Assembly: GCA_023213395.1 (NCBI GenBank)
Contig: CM041465.1
Coordinates: forward strand, 225,749,741-225,813,740
DNA length: 64,000 bases
Source: Cycas panzhihuaensis
Lineage: Eukaryota > Cycadophyta
Direction of reading: 5' to 3'
Notes under the pieces: model-generated
What the model was told of the DNA's origin: nothing
The model's database searches: none
Seen by the model: only the letters and a program-made list of their open reading frames with translations
Shown here: positions 1 through 10,700 of the stretch, piece by piece
How positions within the stretch are numbered: position 1 is the stretch's first letter
Layout of the letters: every line of letters begins with the position of its first letter
Translations under genes and position numbers: made by a program

Positions 1-1465
1 AAAAACTGATTTCACATGAAATTTAAAGGAATCCAAATAGATAATGGACTAAATATAATTTAAACTTAAATATAGTAAATAAAGCCCCTACCTATGCTAA
101 ACCCAATAGTTACTATATGATACACCTAATTTAAACCTAAACTATGCATTAGTAAGTAGGGATGAGATTGCCATGTGACCTATCCTATGTGTTGAGATGG
201 TGTCATTGTTCACTATTTTTTTTAATAATGCTCATGTCTTATCAAATAAAACTTGATCATGATGGGGTCATGGTGAATCATAAGAAGGATTTAAAGTAGC
301 TAGATGATTTACTTAATTTGAATCCAAATTATACACTAGTAGATGGGAGCAATGTTGTTATGAGACTTGTTCTAAATGTCAATTTGGTAGATATAAGGTG
401 ATGAGGTATGAGTTGAGATATGAATGTACCTTTTAGTTAGGTTATAGTGGAGAATTACTAAATGGAGTGGTTTAGATGGAGTGTGTTTCTCCCAACTAAC
501 CCAAGGATAAAAGGATGCTCACTCCAATAGTCTTTAGTGATTATGATTTATCCAAATGTAATAGGATAGAATGCAAGTGTAAATAAAAAGAAAAGAATAA
601 GTAAATACTAAGTAAATGATGGGCCTAATGTATATACAATATAAAATTCTCAATGAATTCTTAGCTATTTAAAAAAAGAAGAATGAGATGGATATTTGAG
701 AAGCACCTACATAGAAATTGAAGGCCAAAAAATATCTACTTATTTTAGAGTGTACTTCCTTATACAAAGCTAATTTAGGAGAAGCTAGGAGCTTAGTAAT
801 CCATAAGAACCCATAAAAAATTAATAGCAAAACATAAATGCTAATAAGAAAAAATATTAAAATTCAAGTAATGAATACTAATAAGATGATGGAATAAAGG
901 TTAATCATCTTCTAAAAAATCATCAAATGGTAATTGGATGATAGTAAAACTGAATGGCTTAAGAATAAGAGCATAAGATGGGGTATACTTGACTTATAAG
1001 GCCAATAGTTTAGTTATTTGTCTCAACTAGTTCTATCTAGAGTGGAATCATGATCTATAGGTAAAACCTACATCTATAAGTGGAATAAAGGTGTATATAA
1101 TGAATTCTATTACTAGTTTTGAGTTTAATAATCTTGAAAATTATACAACCCTTTAGAATACTTTATTAAAGGCATATATGCAATTGAGAGAATATCAAAC
1201 TAGAAATAAAAGTAAAATAAAATTAATATATATTTCTTTGAAATAGTTTTCTCTTTTTTTTTTTTTCCTTCTTGAAACTAAAATGAACATATCTACAATC
1301 TAATTTATACTCATGGAGGAATAAAACTAGTTTATATTGATTATAGAGTCTTAGTTAGTTTATATTCATTACAAAGCATAAACGTAATTTATACTCATTA
1401 TGGGGTATACTCAAGTTTGAACTCATGGAGAAGCATAACTAGTTTATACTCATTACAAAGTTTCA
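1..1465. other. Unassigned AT-rich DNA left of the nest
   Basis: I find no gene, LTR or pol motif here. Composition is very AT-rich with almost no CG dinucleotides. From about 1310 to 1465 a short motif of the form AGTTTATACTCATTAYAGAGT recurs several times in diverged form (near 1311, 1330, 1353, 1388 and 1441). The same motif resumes on the far side of element A, from 45257. A broader block at about 1060-1330 is echoed at about 45300-45550. This stretch is therefore the left half of the DNA into which element A inserted, probably an old degenerate tandem repeat or a decayed transposon. Confidence 0.5.
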
Positions 1466-1470
1466 ACTAG

Positions 1471-1718
1471 TGTTACATAACTGCTTGTTGTTAATAAAAC
1501 TTAATTGCTAGTCATGTGACCAAGGGACCTATTGGTTAGTGCTACCTATTAACTATGTGCACAAGCCACTTATATCTACTAATAGAATTGGAGGCCACTT
1601 TCACTACTAATAGTATTTTGTATAAAAGATTATTTTTGTCTATTTAACGCTTATTGAGTATAAAGTGAGATTATTGCATGTTAAGACTTTCTATAAGATT
1701 GTACTTCAATACATCTTT
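1471..1718 (+). repeat. Element A 5' LTR, first part
   Basis: Aligns with 44853-45110, the 3' LTR, including the shared phrases around the CATGTGACCAA and GGACCT blocks. It stops at ACATCTTTT, where element C1 interrupts it. The rest of this LTR is found at 6011-6160. Confidence 0.88.
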
Positions 1719-1960
1719 TGTTAGAATAATATTTAATATGGTGTATTAAATAATGTTAGGAGACCCCTTAAGTCACTTATGTAATATTAAATTAGTGTCA
1801 TTACTATGAGATGACTATAAGTATGTATTCATACCTATTATAATAATTGAATATGATCATTTCCCACTGTTTTATTTTCTTTATATCTGCATATAATTTA
1901 TTCTTTAATTTATTTATAGTTTACAATTTTTATCACCTCATGTATTTGAGTTTTTTAACA
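1719..1960 (+). repeat. Element C1 5' LTR
   Basis: A 242-bp copy of the LTR seen at 5701-6010. It lacks about 65 bp that the right copy has around 5790-5850, next to GTCGTTAAGGCG. It ends AACA directly before the primer site. Confidence 0.87.
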
Positions 1961-1974
1961 TGGTATCAAAATGG
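1961..1974 (+). promoter_or_regulatory. Element C1 primer binding site
   Basis: TGGTATCAAAATGG directly follows the LTR. The first eight bases match the complement of the 3' end of initiator tRNA-Met, used by most plant copia elements. The rest has decayed. Confidence 0.75.
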
Positions 1975-3590
1975 ATTTGACTAAGAGATAAGATGTTTGA
2001 ATGTGAACTTCTTGTCTAATTCAGAGATACCACCCTTAGAGTTAAAGGTTAATATTACTCACAATGTGAATCACTACCTTCAATATAGTTAGTTTATGTA
2101 TTTGTTTACTTTGAGAAGATAAAAATTTTTGTTAGCGTAGAAGAATTCTCAACTATTCTATAAATTTTTTTGGAATTATTTTTTTGTAATTGTATGTAGG
2201 AGTACATCTATTACCTAAAGGCTATTTGTTGGACTACTATTGAGAAGGTGCAACCCAAAATTTTATGGCTAGGAGATGTGCTTGTGTGAGTCAGTGGGGA
2301 GGTTGTAACATAACTCTTTGTATTAGAGTCATTACTTAATGAAAAGATGGAAAAGATAGTCCATGTAAAGGTTGATAGGGGTGGATTTATCACAGTTTCT
2401 ACCCTCAAAGTTTGGGACTTATAATCCATAACACTAAACTATTTCATGATGATTAAAGAAGGTGTGATCCATCCCCTGTCATATCAAACGACAAGGAATT
2501 TCCATTTGGAATGTGAACTAGTTTATGTTATAGATTTAGGGTATTTATTATCATAGGTAAGACTTGTAAGGGGTCAAATAATCATGAAACTTACAGGCAT
2601 TAAGATCTATTGACGAGAGCATTTTGTATATGCTTTATCAAATATCTCTCCATAAGAAATGATTACTATCAAATATTTTAATCCTTGGGATCATCTTGTA
2701 AAGTTAATTAATGTAGTTATGATACATCAACATAAGTGGTTTAAATATCCCCAACTGTATAGCCTAGATGATACCCTTAGTTTGTTGGTAAAGAGGATGG
2801 CATTGATAATGTCCCCTAGAGATTTAAAATATTAGAATCTACGATCACCCTCACAAATAAAAGATAACTCATTGAAGGATCCCAATGTAAGCCTAAGGAG
2901 AAATTAATACAATATAATGAGTGCAACTCAAAACATGGTTATTTAGATTTCCAAGTAAAGGAATTGGGTACTGATGAAGATTTCTTAGCTTTGGATATCG
3001 AGCTACCAAGAGTTAATAAATTCTTATAGTTAAGCTTTGCCTAATCCATTACATAACACCATCATTGTTTGATGGTTTAAGTTGTAAATAATTGTATGGA
3101 ATGGGATTGGTGGCTTATCATTCTATAAACATTGAGCTAGTTATGATATGTAAAAATTTTATGCCCATCCCTATGTCAGATATTTCCTTGATTTTTCCTA
3201 CAATTTTTATGGAAACTTTAGTAAAGGTTGTGTTTGTCCATCCAATGTTTAATTTTACCTTCCTAACATATGAGATTACTATGTTGGGTTTGGTTGTTGT
3301 TGTACTTGTGCATGTAACTAAGCTTCATGCCCACTTGTTCATCTCCTAGAGGTTAAGTTCTCTACAATGACACTTACATGGGCCTATAACTTTGGTTTAA
3401 GTGACAAGTAGGTTGGGACTATAGAGTTAAAAGATCCTTCTAGAATGTAAGTTTTAGTTATGGATGGTTGTTTTGTTGGATTGAGAGCACAATATGTATT
3501 AAAAGAGGATGACATAATACCAACCATAGATGGAGAGCTTGTTACTTCTTTCCATGACATTGAGCATGATTTCCGCCACATTGATAAGTA
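1975..3590 (+). other. Element C1 interior, left part, not identified
   Basis: About 1.6 kb without a recognisable retroelement domain. Short open stretches exist on the + strand, for example 2450-2720 and 3384-3600 (the latter in a different frame from the propeller segment downstream), but I do not recognise the products. It may be leader sequence or further captured sequence belonging to the same gene. No LTR boundary is visible inside it. Confidence 0.35.
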
Positions 3591-4780
3591 TAATGATGTG
3601 GAAAATGTTTAAGGATGATGGTTTTAAGGGATGGTTCAGAGTTATAGCTACTTGTAGGAACTAATGTGAGGGATGGATTTAAAAGGATGCACATGGTGGA
3701 ATGGTGTTGAGCTCTTTTTTAAAGTCCTCACCAATCTATACATTCACTTAGATTTTCACCTGATGGAAATGGGATATGTTACTCCAAATAAATTGAGTGT
3801 AGAAATTTTGATATAAAGGAGGGATATTATTTAGAAAGAGATACACAAATGAGAGGGGTGTTGTAACCTATAATTACATGCAATGGTAGTGATTACAGAG
3901 TTCCTATGTTGAGGTACGTAAAATCCCCATTACATAAAAGGTTATTTGTGTTTTGCATAGATGGAGACTTTCCCTCATTCTTGCCTGATGGATCCATTCT
4001 TGCATATATACTAAGCCTCAACATAGGTGAGGTTTATGTAACAAGGCTTGACAAATAAGGCAAATAAAAAATCTTCTATAGCATGGCCTTTAGTATGGCC
4101 TAGGATTGGAAGAAACAAAGTGTGGTTTATGTCAACCATGGACCTAGGTTTTCATTAGAGAGGGCTATAATAGACATTGTTGCAATCTTCAATGCTTATG
4201 TTAAGGAGGTTGAGGTCTCGTATAATATGTTAACAAATAAGAGTAACAATACTTTTCCTTCTCCTTCTCTAGATGGAAAATTGGTGGTGTTTAGGTCTAT
4301 CTACTTTAGGCACAAGAATCAATATATTATGGATACAAAGAAAGGGGAAGAAGGAGGTCTGTGGTGATTGAAAGTAGGGCCTTGGACTAATACCATGTAC
4401 AATTGGTCACCAAGTCACAAGTGGATCATATTTAATTCTAATTGAGATAAATTGGGAGGTGGTGCTTTTATATTATATTTCATACATCTTGATGGAATTA
4501 GGCTACATAAGGTATTGGAAAGTAGCATGAGAGGAAGAGTTAATCATCCTTTATTTAGCCTAGATTCAAAGTGCTTAGCATTTACTTTAGACTATATAAC
4601 AATGTCTAAAGAGTCCATTTTAGTGGCTTATCAATGCTAACCATACAAGTAGATTTTCATTATCAAAGTGGATAATTCTTCTTCACTGTTATAGGATATT
4701 CATTAGGAACCATAGTCTCACAAAAAAGATCGATATACAACATGGACTATTCATGGTGGATGTTTGTTTTAGTGCTAGAT
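3591..4780 (+). pseudogene. Captured gene fragment: TolB / WD40-like (PD40) beta-propeller protein, DPP6 N-terminal-like
   Basis: One + frame (codons in phase with 3750) reads for about 390 codons with no frameshift. It is broken only by single-base stops, such as TGA at 4365-4367 and 4473-4475. It contains the repeated blade signature of PD40 propellers: RFSPDG near 3750, a PDG blade near 3990, SLDGKLVVFRS followed by HKNQYIMD near 4260-4335, NWSP then WIIFNSN near 4400-4440, GGGAFILYFIHLDG near 4455, and FSLDSKCLAFTLDY near 4555. This order matches plant proteins annotated as DPP6 N-terminal or TolB-like, as I know them. No intron is evident, which suggests capture from a spliced transcript. 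The N-terminal end is not located. The family call is from motif recognition and is fairly firm; the exact gene is not known. Confidence 0.72.
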
Positions 4781-5690
4781 TTATCATCTGAATTGGGGAT
4801 GGCACCTTAGATTTGCATAGGTGTTATCGTTTGTCATAAGTATTAGAAATAAAAACCAAAGGTATAGGTCATAACTTTATTATATGGAGTCAAAATTTAA
4901 TGTTGTTGATTGCATTAAAAAGAGGATTCAAAGACAAACGTATCAACTACTCACATGACATATTTAGGAGCCCATTTCATGGAGAATTATTAAGCTAAAA
5001 GGAAAAAATATTTTATGAGAGAATTATTTAATGAATTTCATAAGTCATATCTTATATTTTATTTGCCAATTACTAGAAATCATAAACCATATGGTTGTTA
5101 TATGGTTGTTTTGATTAGCATAGTAGGTATAAAGAATCTTGAAGGGATAATTAACATGAGCTTCAAGGATCATAAAAAATCTTAGAGAGCTTAGAGTTTA
5201 AGAATCCAAGTAATAATAGTGAAAGACTTGAAGAGATTGGTGTTAGAGACTTTAAGTAGAATTATATGTTGGTGAACCTAAAGAGAGGCTTTAGAAAGAG
5301 AAGTTATTGTTAAATCCTATTTAGTAAGAGGTGGGACTCACTTTCTCTTCTTGCATTTAACTGATTTGACTAGTTAGGTAGTTTGACTTATTATCAAGAT
5401 GGTATTGACAAATATTGATAGAATCATGTATCTTAATTAGTTTCCTATAGAACTAGTAGTTGCAATGGCTAGTTACCCATGTAATCCAATTGATAGAGCT
5501 TGCTTTTTATGGATGTCAATAATAATTAATTAATACAATTTTAAGATATAGTTTGTACAAGGTAGAGATTTCAATAGAGATAGAGAAGGTAGATGGGTGT
5601 TTATCTTATTTAAAGAAAATAAATGATTCGTACCTTAGTGAAAGGGTATTATCCTTAATGTGTGTTGATGTAACAATAGTAATTAAACAT
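4781..5690 (+). other. Element C1 interior, right part, not identified
   Basis: The propeller frame becomes unreadable after about 4780. The remaining 0.9 kb has no motif I recognise and probably combines the 3' part of the captured transcript with the element's own 3' untranslated region. Confidence 0.35.
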
Positions 5691-5700
5691 TATGGGGAGG
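5691..5700 (+). promoter_or_regulatory. Element C1 polypurine tract
   Basis: TATGGGGAGG lies directly before the right LTR, where plus-strand DNA synthesis is primed in LTR elements. Confidence 0.75.
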
Positions 5701-6010
5701 TATTAGAATAATATTTAATATGGTGTATTGAGTAATAGTAAGAGACCCCATTAATTCACTTATGTAATATTGAATTGGTGTCGTTAAGGCGTATACATGT
5801 ACACACTGGTCCATGTGGTAGTTATAATAGTTCTCACATATGATTGAATAACTATGAGGTGTCTATAAGTATGTATTCGTACCTATTATAATAATTAGAG
5901 ATGATCATTTCACATTATTTTTTTGTCTATATGTATTTGTATATACTTTATTCTTTCATTCATTTATAGCTTACAATTTTTATTACCTCATGCATTTGAG
6001 TTTTTCAACA
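5701..6010 (+). repeat. Element C1 3' LTR
   Basis: A 310-bp copy of 1719-1960 with an extra internal block. It begins TATTAGAATAAT (TG changed to TA) and ends TTTTTCAACA. Confidence 0.87.
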
Positions 6011-6160
6011 TTTTTTGGTGCCCTCTTATGACCATATTTTATAATTTGTCTCTTTTATTAATAAAAGTGCTTTGATTTACTAATTTATTCTTTTGTTATT
6101 ATGCCCTTTGAGCTCACAAGTAAAGTGTGTAAGGAAGAATACTAGGATGGGTACATCTTA
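6011..6160 (+). repeat. Element A 5' LTR, second part
   Basis: Continues the LTR after element C1. It matches 45100-45253, including the polyadenylation-like stretch TTAATAAAAGTGCT and the phrase AAGTAAAGTGTG. The first few T residues are the target duplication left by C1 (CTTTT versus TTTTT). The LTR ends TCTTA where the 3' copy has TCTCA, a C-to-T change in the terminal CA. Confidence 0.88.
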
Positions 6161-6162
6161 AG

Positions 6163-6179
6163 TGGTATTTCATGAGTCC
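6163..6179 (+). promoter_or_regulatory. Element A primer binding site (decayed)
   Basis: TGGTATTTCATGAGTCC starts two bases after the LTR end and resembles TGGTATCAGAGCC of initiator tRNA-Met with small changes. Confidence 0.6.
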
Positions 6180-6733
6180 ATCTGAAGTAGTAAGTTATGA
6201 TCGCGAAGAAGTCAAATAGTGAAGGAAGCTAAAAATTTAGAAAAAAATAATTTCTATGGTAAAAAATTAAAAGCCCTCTCTTTGGTTTGTTTTACTTATC
6301 TACTATTATTTTCTATTCATGTACTCTCTCTATGCCATTATCCCATCATTCATAAAGATTGAGAAAAGGCAAAAAATCTTTTTGTGACCTTTTTCTTTTC
6401 CTTAGAAATCTAAGTAGAGAAATTATTCTAGGGTCTTAAAACATCCATAGGTAATTGTCATTTTTATCCAAGTATACTTGGGTATATTTCAATACATAAA
6501 GTGAACTAGGTTACTTGCTTACATAAGCCCTATATAGCATTTGCATATAAAAGTGAGCTTCCACATACCTTTGGGTATAAAGAAGGACCTTTTTAGGCTC
6601 CCTTCCCTATTTTAGAATAAGAAACTTGCTAACTACCTGTAAATCTATAGTACACTAGTTAGTAATTAGTACTAGGAAGTTACCCTATATAAATACCTTA
6701 GTATGACTATTGTGACTATGAGTATGATGATCC
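6180..6733 (+). other. Element A leader, left part
   Basis: Non-coding leader between primer site and gag. It is cut at 6733 by element B and resumes at 38833. No gene is visible. Confidence 0.7.
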
Positions 6734-6929
6734 TATTAAAATGGACTCACAATGGGAGGAATGAAAAATCTACATTATGTGAAAGTAAGTCTCTTAATAA
6801 ATATACATCAAGGAAATGTAATCATTATTTGTTTGAATGACACATGTCAAATACTTGTCTACATTATATTAAAGAGGGGTTTATAACATGACCCTCAAAT
6901 ATCTCTAGATAAAACGTTACATCTTAATA
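6734..6929 (-). repeat. Element B 3' LTR
   Basis: Begins TATTAAAATGG and ends ATCTTAATA on the + strand; the right copy has TGTTAAAATGG and ATCTTAACA. The minus-strand sequence AAGAGAGGG just inside it (about 6930-6940) is the polypurine tract. Confidence 0.92.
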
Positions 6930-6939
6930 CCCTCTCTTA

Positions 6940-9900
6940 ATGTTTTATCTACTCAAGCCTAACTTATTTCTAATAAATTAAAATTTATCCTTGCTAAGGG
7001 GCTTCACCAAGATGTCACCAATCTGTTCATTTGTTGAATAGTATATTAAATTAATTTCTTTGTTTTATACTTATTTCCATATAAAATAATGATACACCTC
7101 AATATGTTTGGTTCAAGGTTGGAAGACTATATTTTTTGTTAACTTTATTGCACTATAGTTATCACATAAAAGTGTGGTTGGTCATTGTTGATGTTGATCT
7201 AAATTGATAAGAAGTTATCTCAACTAGACTTCTTTGCAGGAGGCATTGATTGTTGACTTGTACTCTGCTTCTGTGGATGAAAGGGAAACTATTGGTTGTC
7301 ATTTGTTACTCTAAGAGACTATTGTTATTCCAAGAAGAAAATAGTAACCACTTGTTGATTTTCTTCTTTCTTTATCTCTAGCCTAATCTAAGTCATAGAA
7401 TCTAATTAATTTTCTTGGCTCCCTTTTTGGATAAGTGACTTTTAAGTCAAAAGTTCCCTTTAGATATCTAAGTATCCTTTTTGTAGCTTTCTAATACCTT
7501 ATTTTTAGGTCTTACATATATCTTAATACTAGACCAATAGAGTAGGAGATATCTAGTCTAACTGTACTGAGATTTATCAAACTCTTAATTAGTTATCTAT
7601 ACAAAGTTACATCAATTGAAGTTTCTTCTTCAGATGGAGACAAATCATAGCTAATTTTAATGGGAGTTGCATAAATGTTGTATTCTTCTAATTTGAATAT
7701 CAATAGTAGACTTTTGGTGTATTTGATTTTAGACAAGATGATTGATTCTTCTTTCTAATCTACTTCTATACCTAGATATTAGTTTAAAAGTACCAGGTCT
7801 GCCATTTCAAAGCCTCTTTTTAACTGTGCTTTTATATCTACTATGGATTCTATGTTGTTTCCTATAAGAATCATGTCATCTATATATACCACAATTATTG
7901 TGATTGATCCTTGACTTTTTTTTACATATAGGCTGGAGTCTAAAGTATAGCTGTGGAATCCTTTCTGAGTGAGATGTTTATTTAACTTGGTGTACCAAGT
8001 CCTTGGAGCTTATTTTAGCCTATACAATGTCTTTTTCAATATGTACATAAGATTTTCCTAGCTTCTTTTAACATATCCCTCTGATTATTTTATATAGCCT
8101 TCTTCTTTAAGATCTACATTTAAGAAATCACTTTTTACATCCAATTGTAAATTTTCTAATTATGTTATATAACTAAGGAGATTTCTATTCTCATAATATT
8201 TAGTTTTACTATGTTGAAAAAACTAGGTCCCAATAACTAGAAACTGCCACAAAGATCTAAATTATTTTGTAACTAGTTACAAGGATTAAAACTAAAATTT
8301 AATATGCATGTTTTTATACCAGAGATAATATAATAAATAAATTAAAAAGCCAAATCATCACATATGCACTAGATATAACATGGTAAAACCCTAATAGTGT
8401 GCTAGGGAAACATCCACATAGGAAAGGTATCAGTCTTTATTATCTAAAAATAGATAAATGTATATAATCGATAGTAAAATATTCACAACAACAACAACTA
8501 GCTGCTCTACTCCTCATAGTACATCTAATACATCAAATACCATCAACATAATGAAAAAACACCCTAAATTGGGCTATATGAGAGAGTCATACAAGGCACA
8601 AATCTCGACTATAGAATCTATGGTATTTTAGATGAACGACCCTAATTCTTTTTATAATTTAGTATGTTTTATAGCACTAGCTCTTTGGGATAGGGGCTAC
8701 AGCCCTCAAACCCCCTCTTTGCTTGGGGGGATTCCAACTCCCCTCACACCCCTGGCGAAGGGGGGCTCTTGCCCTCCTTGGATCCCCCTCGCAGAAGTTG
8801 AGGGGGAAAATCGTACTACCAACCTATCAAAATTTTTACCTTCAAAACAGTATTGTCATATTATCTAACATACTACTTGTGTAAAGGTTTCATCATAATC
8901 TATTTATGTTATCTAGGTGTAGCCCTTAGCTATTAATCTAGCCTTATGCTTCTATATTCCATCATCATAATTTTCTTTGACTTTATACACCCATTTGTAA
9001 TTGATAATAGGTTTATCTGTAGGTAAATCAACTAGTTTCCAGTCTGGTTTTTGGAAATTGATTCCATATGCACGTCCATTGCAACTTACCATTGTTTATA
9101 TTGTCTTACTTCTTCATAAGATTATGGTCTTATATTATTGAATAAAGTCTAATATTTTTGGCTCCTCAATCTATGGATGAACACATCTCCTTTACCTTCC
9201 TCAATTATTTTGAGGTACCATTTTGGTTTTTTTTTTTTTAAGTTATTTTCTTTTCCTCAACTTCATTATTGTCTGAGTATTCAAGAGGTGAGGGTGCCCT
9301 CTCTGACTATTCTACTTTATTAGCCTTTGTATCTATCGATGTGACTACTAAAAATTCTTTAGTTAGAGATTCTTTTAGAGTGGTCTCTATTGTAGGCTCT
9401 TTAATTTCTTGATATGTTGATGAGCACTCTATAATATTTTTTTCATTGAAAACAATATCTCTACTTATATAGAATTTATTTATTTTTGGGTTTATACATT
9501 TATATACTTTTGAATTCTTACTGTAGCCTATAATTATGCATTTTATATTTTTACAATCAAGTTTGGATCTCTTTTTGCATGGAATATATATAAAGGCTTA
9601 ACATCCACAAATTTTTAGGCTACTTACATCTAGCTTATATCCGATCCAAGCTTCTTCTAATGTGATTGAATCTAAAGCTTATATTAGACTTTAATTTATG
9701 AGGTAGCTAATTGTATTCACTACTTCAACCCAGTAGATCTTTGAAAATTTCCTATTTTGAATCATGCTTCCAACCATATCCATGATTATTTGGTTTATTC
9801 ATTCAATCACTCTATTAGATTAAGGTATATATAGAATTATAAATTATCTTTGTATCTTATGAGTTCTACAAAAATTTAGAAACTCTTTTGAGATATATTT

Positions 9901-10370
9901 ACCTCCTTCATCTGGCCTGATGTATTTTATTTTAGTTTCACATTTCAGCTCAGCCTCTGCCTTGAATTCTTTAAATTTTTTAAAAACTTTAGATTTACTA
10001 TAAAGAAAGTAAATCCACACTCTCTTAGACAAATCATCAATGAAGGTAAGAAAATATTTAGCACTATTTATCAAACATGGAATAATAGGTCCATACAAAT
10101 TAGTGTGTACTAATTCTAATTTACTTTTAGCTTGCCATTCACTTTTTTGAAAAGGAAAATAATGTTGTTTTCTAAATAGACAACTTTTACAAATAAGAGG
10201 ATGAAATATAACATTAAGAAGACTATCTATTATTCTTAAGTTATACAACAACTCTAGGCTATCATAAGAAATGTGCCTATACTTCAAATGCTAAAGTTTA
10301 TTATTATTAATATTCATAGTAGCATAAGTTTTTACATCTTTGTTTACAATAATAGGATTAGAAAGTAATC
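6940..10370 (-). pseudogene. Element B pol: integrase, RT and RNase H
   Basis: Read right to left, about 10370-10140 is the GAG-pre-integrase domain. The integrase core follows with the copia phrases ELVHTNLYGPI, FIDDLSKRVW and IRPDEGGKYIS; the usual HSDLCGP and RTDNGGE are partly altered. RT starts near 9250 with KWVYKVK and GIKHKARL-like motifs and is cut at 8876/8206 by a solo LTR. RNase H ends near 6960 with a QIGDILVKPLSKDKF-like tail, the standard copia ADIFTKPL tail. Stops are numerous and mostly TAG or TAA. The longest open part is 9844-10287. The order gag-PR-INT-RT-RH defines Ty1/copia. Confidence 0.85.
8212..8870 (-). repeat. Solo LTR (copia-type) inserted in the RT of element B
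   Basis: It begins TGTTGAAAAA, ends ATCTAACA and is flanked by perfect TACTA duplications (8207-8211 and 8871-8875). There is no interior or partner LTR, so the element has been reduced to one LTR by recombination. Minus orientation is inferred from the TAGGGTTTTACCATGTTA-like block, which is typical of Tork-like copia U5. At 8690-8810 it carries a series of C-rich and G-rich hairpins that stand out from the AT-rich surroundings. The + strand open frame at 8632-8868 crosses these hairpins and is not a gene. Confidence 0.85.
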
Positions 10371-10375
10371 TATAA

Positions 10376-10685
10376 TGGATGTTAATGTATCAAGGTCATT
10401 AGATTAATTAGATAAATTATATGAAGGTGGCTTTAGGTTACCGTAGTCATATAATTAAATGTAATTTCATTTACATTTAAGTGTAATTTTAGCATTATGT
10501 CATTAGGTAAGAAACTCCTTCGGAAACCCTAATGCACATCCTCTGATATATAAAACTAAATGTGAATGGGAGAGTAATAATTCTCACCTCTTATTCTTAC
10601 TCTCAAATTTTTCTCTTTGTTTTAACCTTCTTGTATACCATTACTTTAGTGTAGTGGACTATGACACTAGATCCTTCACTCAACA
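10376..10685 (+). repeat. Element D1 5' LTR
   Basis: Starts TGGATGTTAATG and ends CACTCAACA. A TATA box, TATATAAAA, is at 10547-10555 and is followed by a pyrimidine-rich U5. The same LTR family is seen at 17320-17631 and 35560-35871. Confidence 0.88.
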
Positions 10686-10687
10686 AC

Positions 10688-10700
10688 TAGTTTCAGAGCC
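10688..10700 (+). promoter_or_regulatory. Element D1 primer binding site
   Basis: TAGTTTCAGAGCC matches TGGTATCAGAGCC (initiator tRNA-Met complement) at 11 of 13 positions. Confidence 0.8.

Larger units (their letters stand above)
1719..6010 (+). mobile_element. Element C1: non-autonomous LTR element carrying a cellular gene fragment
   Basis: Two LTRs (1719-1960 and 5701-6010) start TGTTAGAATAAT or TATTAGAATAAT and end TT(T/C)AACA. TGGTATCA follows the left one and the purine run TATGGGGAGG (5691-5700) precedes the right one, so the element lies on the + strand. It sits in the 5' LTR of element A, with an approximate TSD in a T-run. In its 3.7 kb interior I find none of the retroviral domains (no RT, RNase H or integrase motifs). 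It holds instead a beta-propeller coding segment. It must have depended on proteins from another element. Confidence 0.82.

Noticed and set aside
3384-3581. 65-codon minus frame in element C1
   Set aside because: Opposite to a + strand stretch that stays open around it; no domain on the minus strand.
8632-8868. 78-codon + frame rich in Pro/Gly
   Set aside because: It lies wholly inside the solo LTR and crosses its GC hairpins; no domain.
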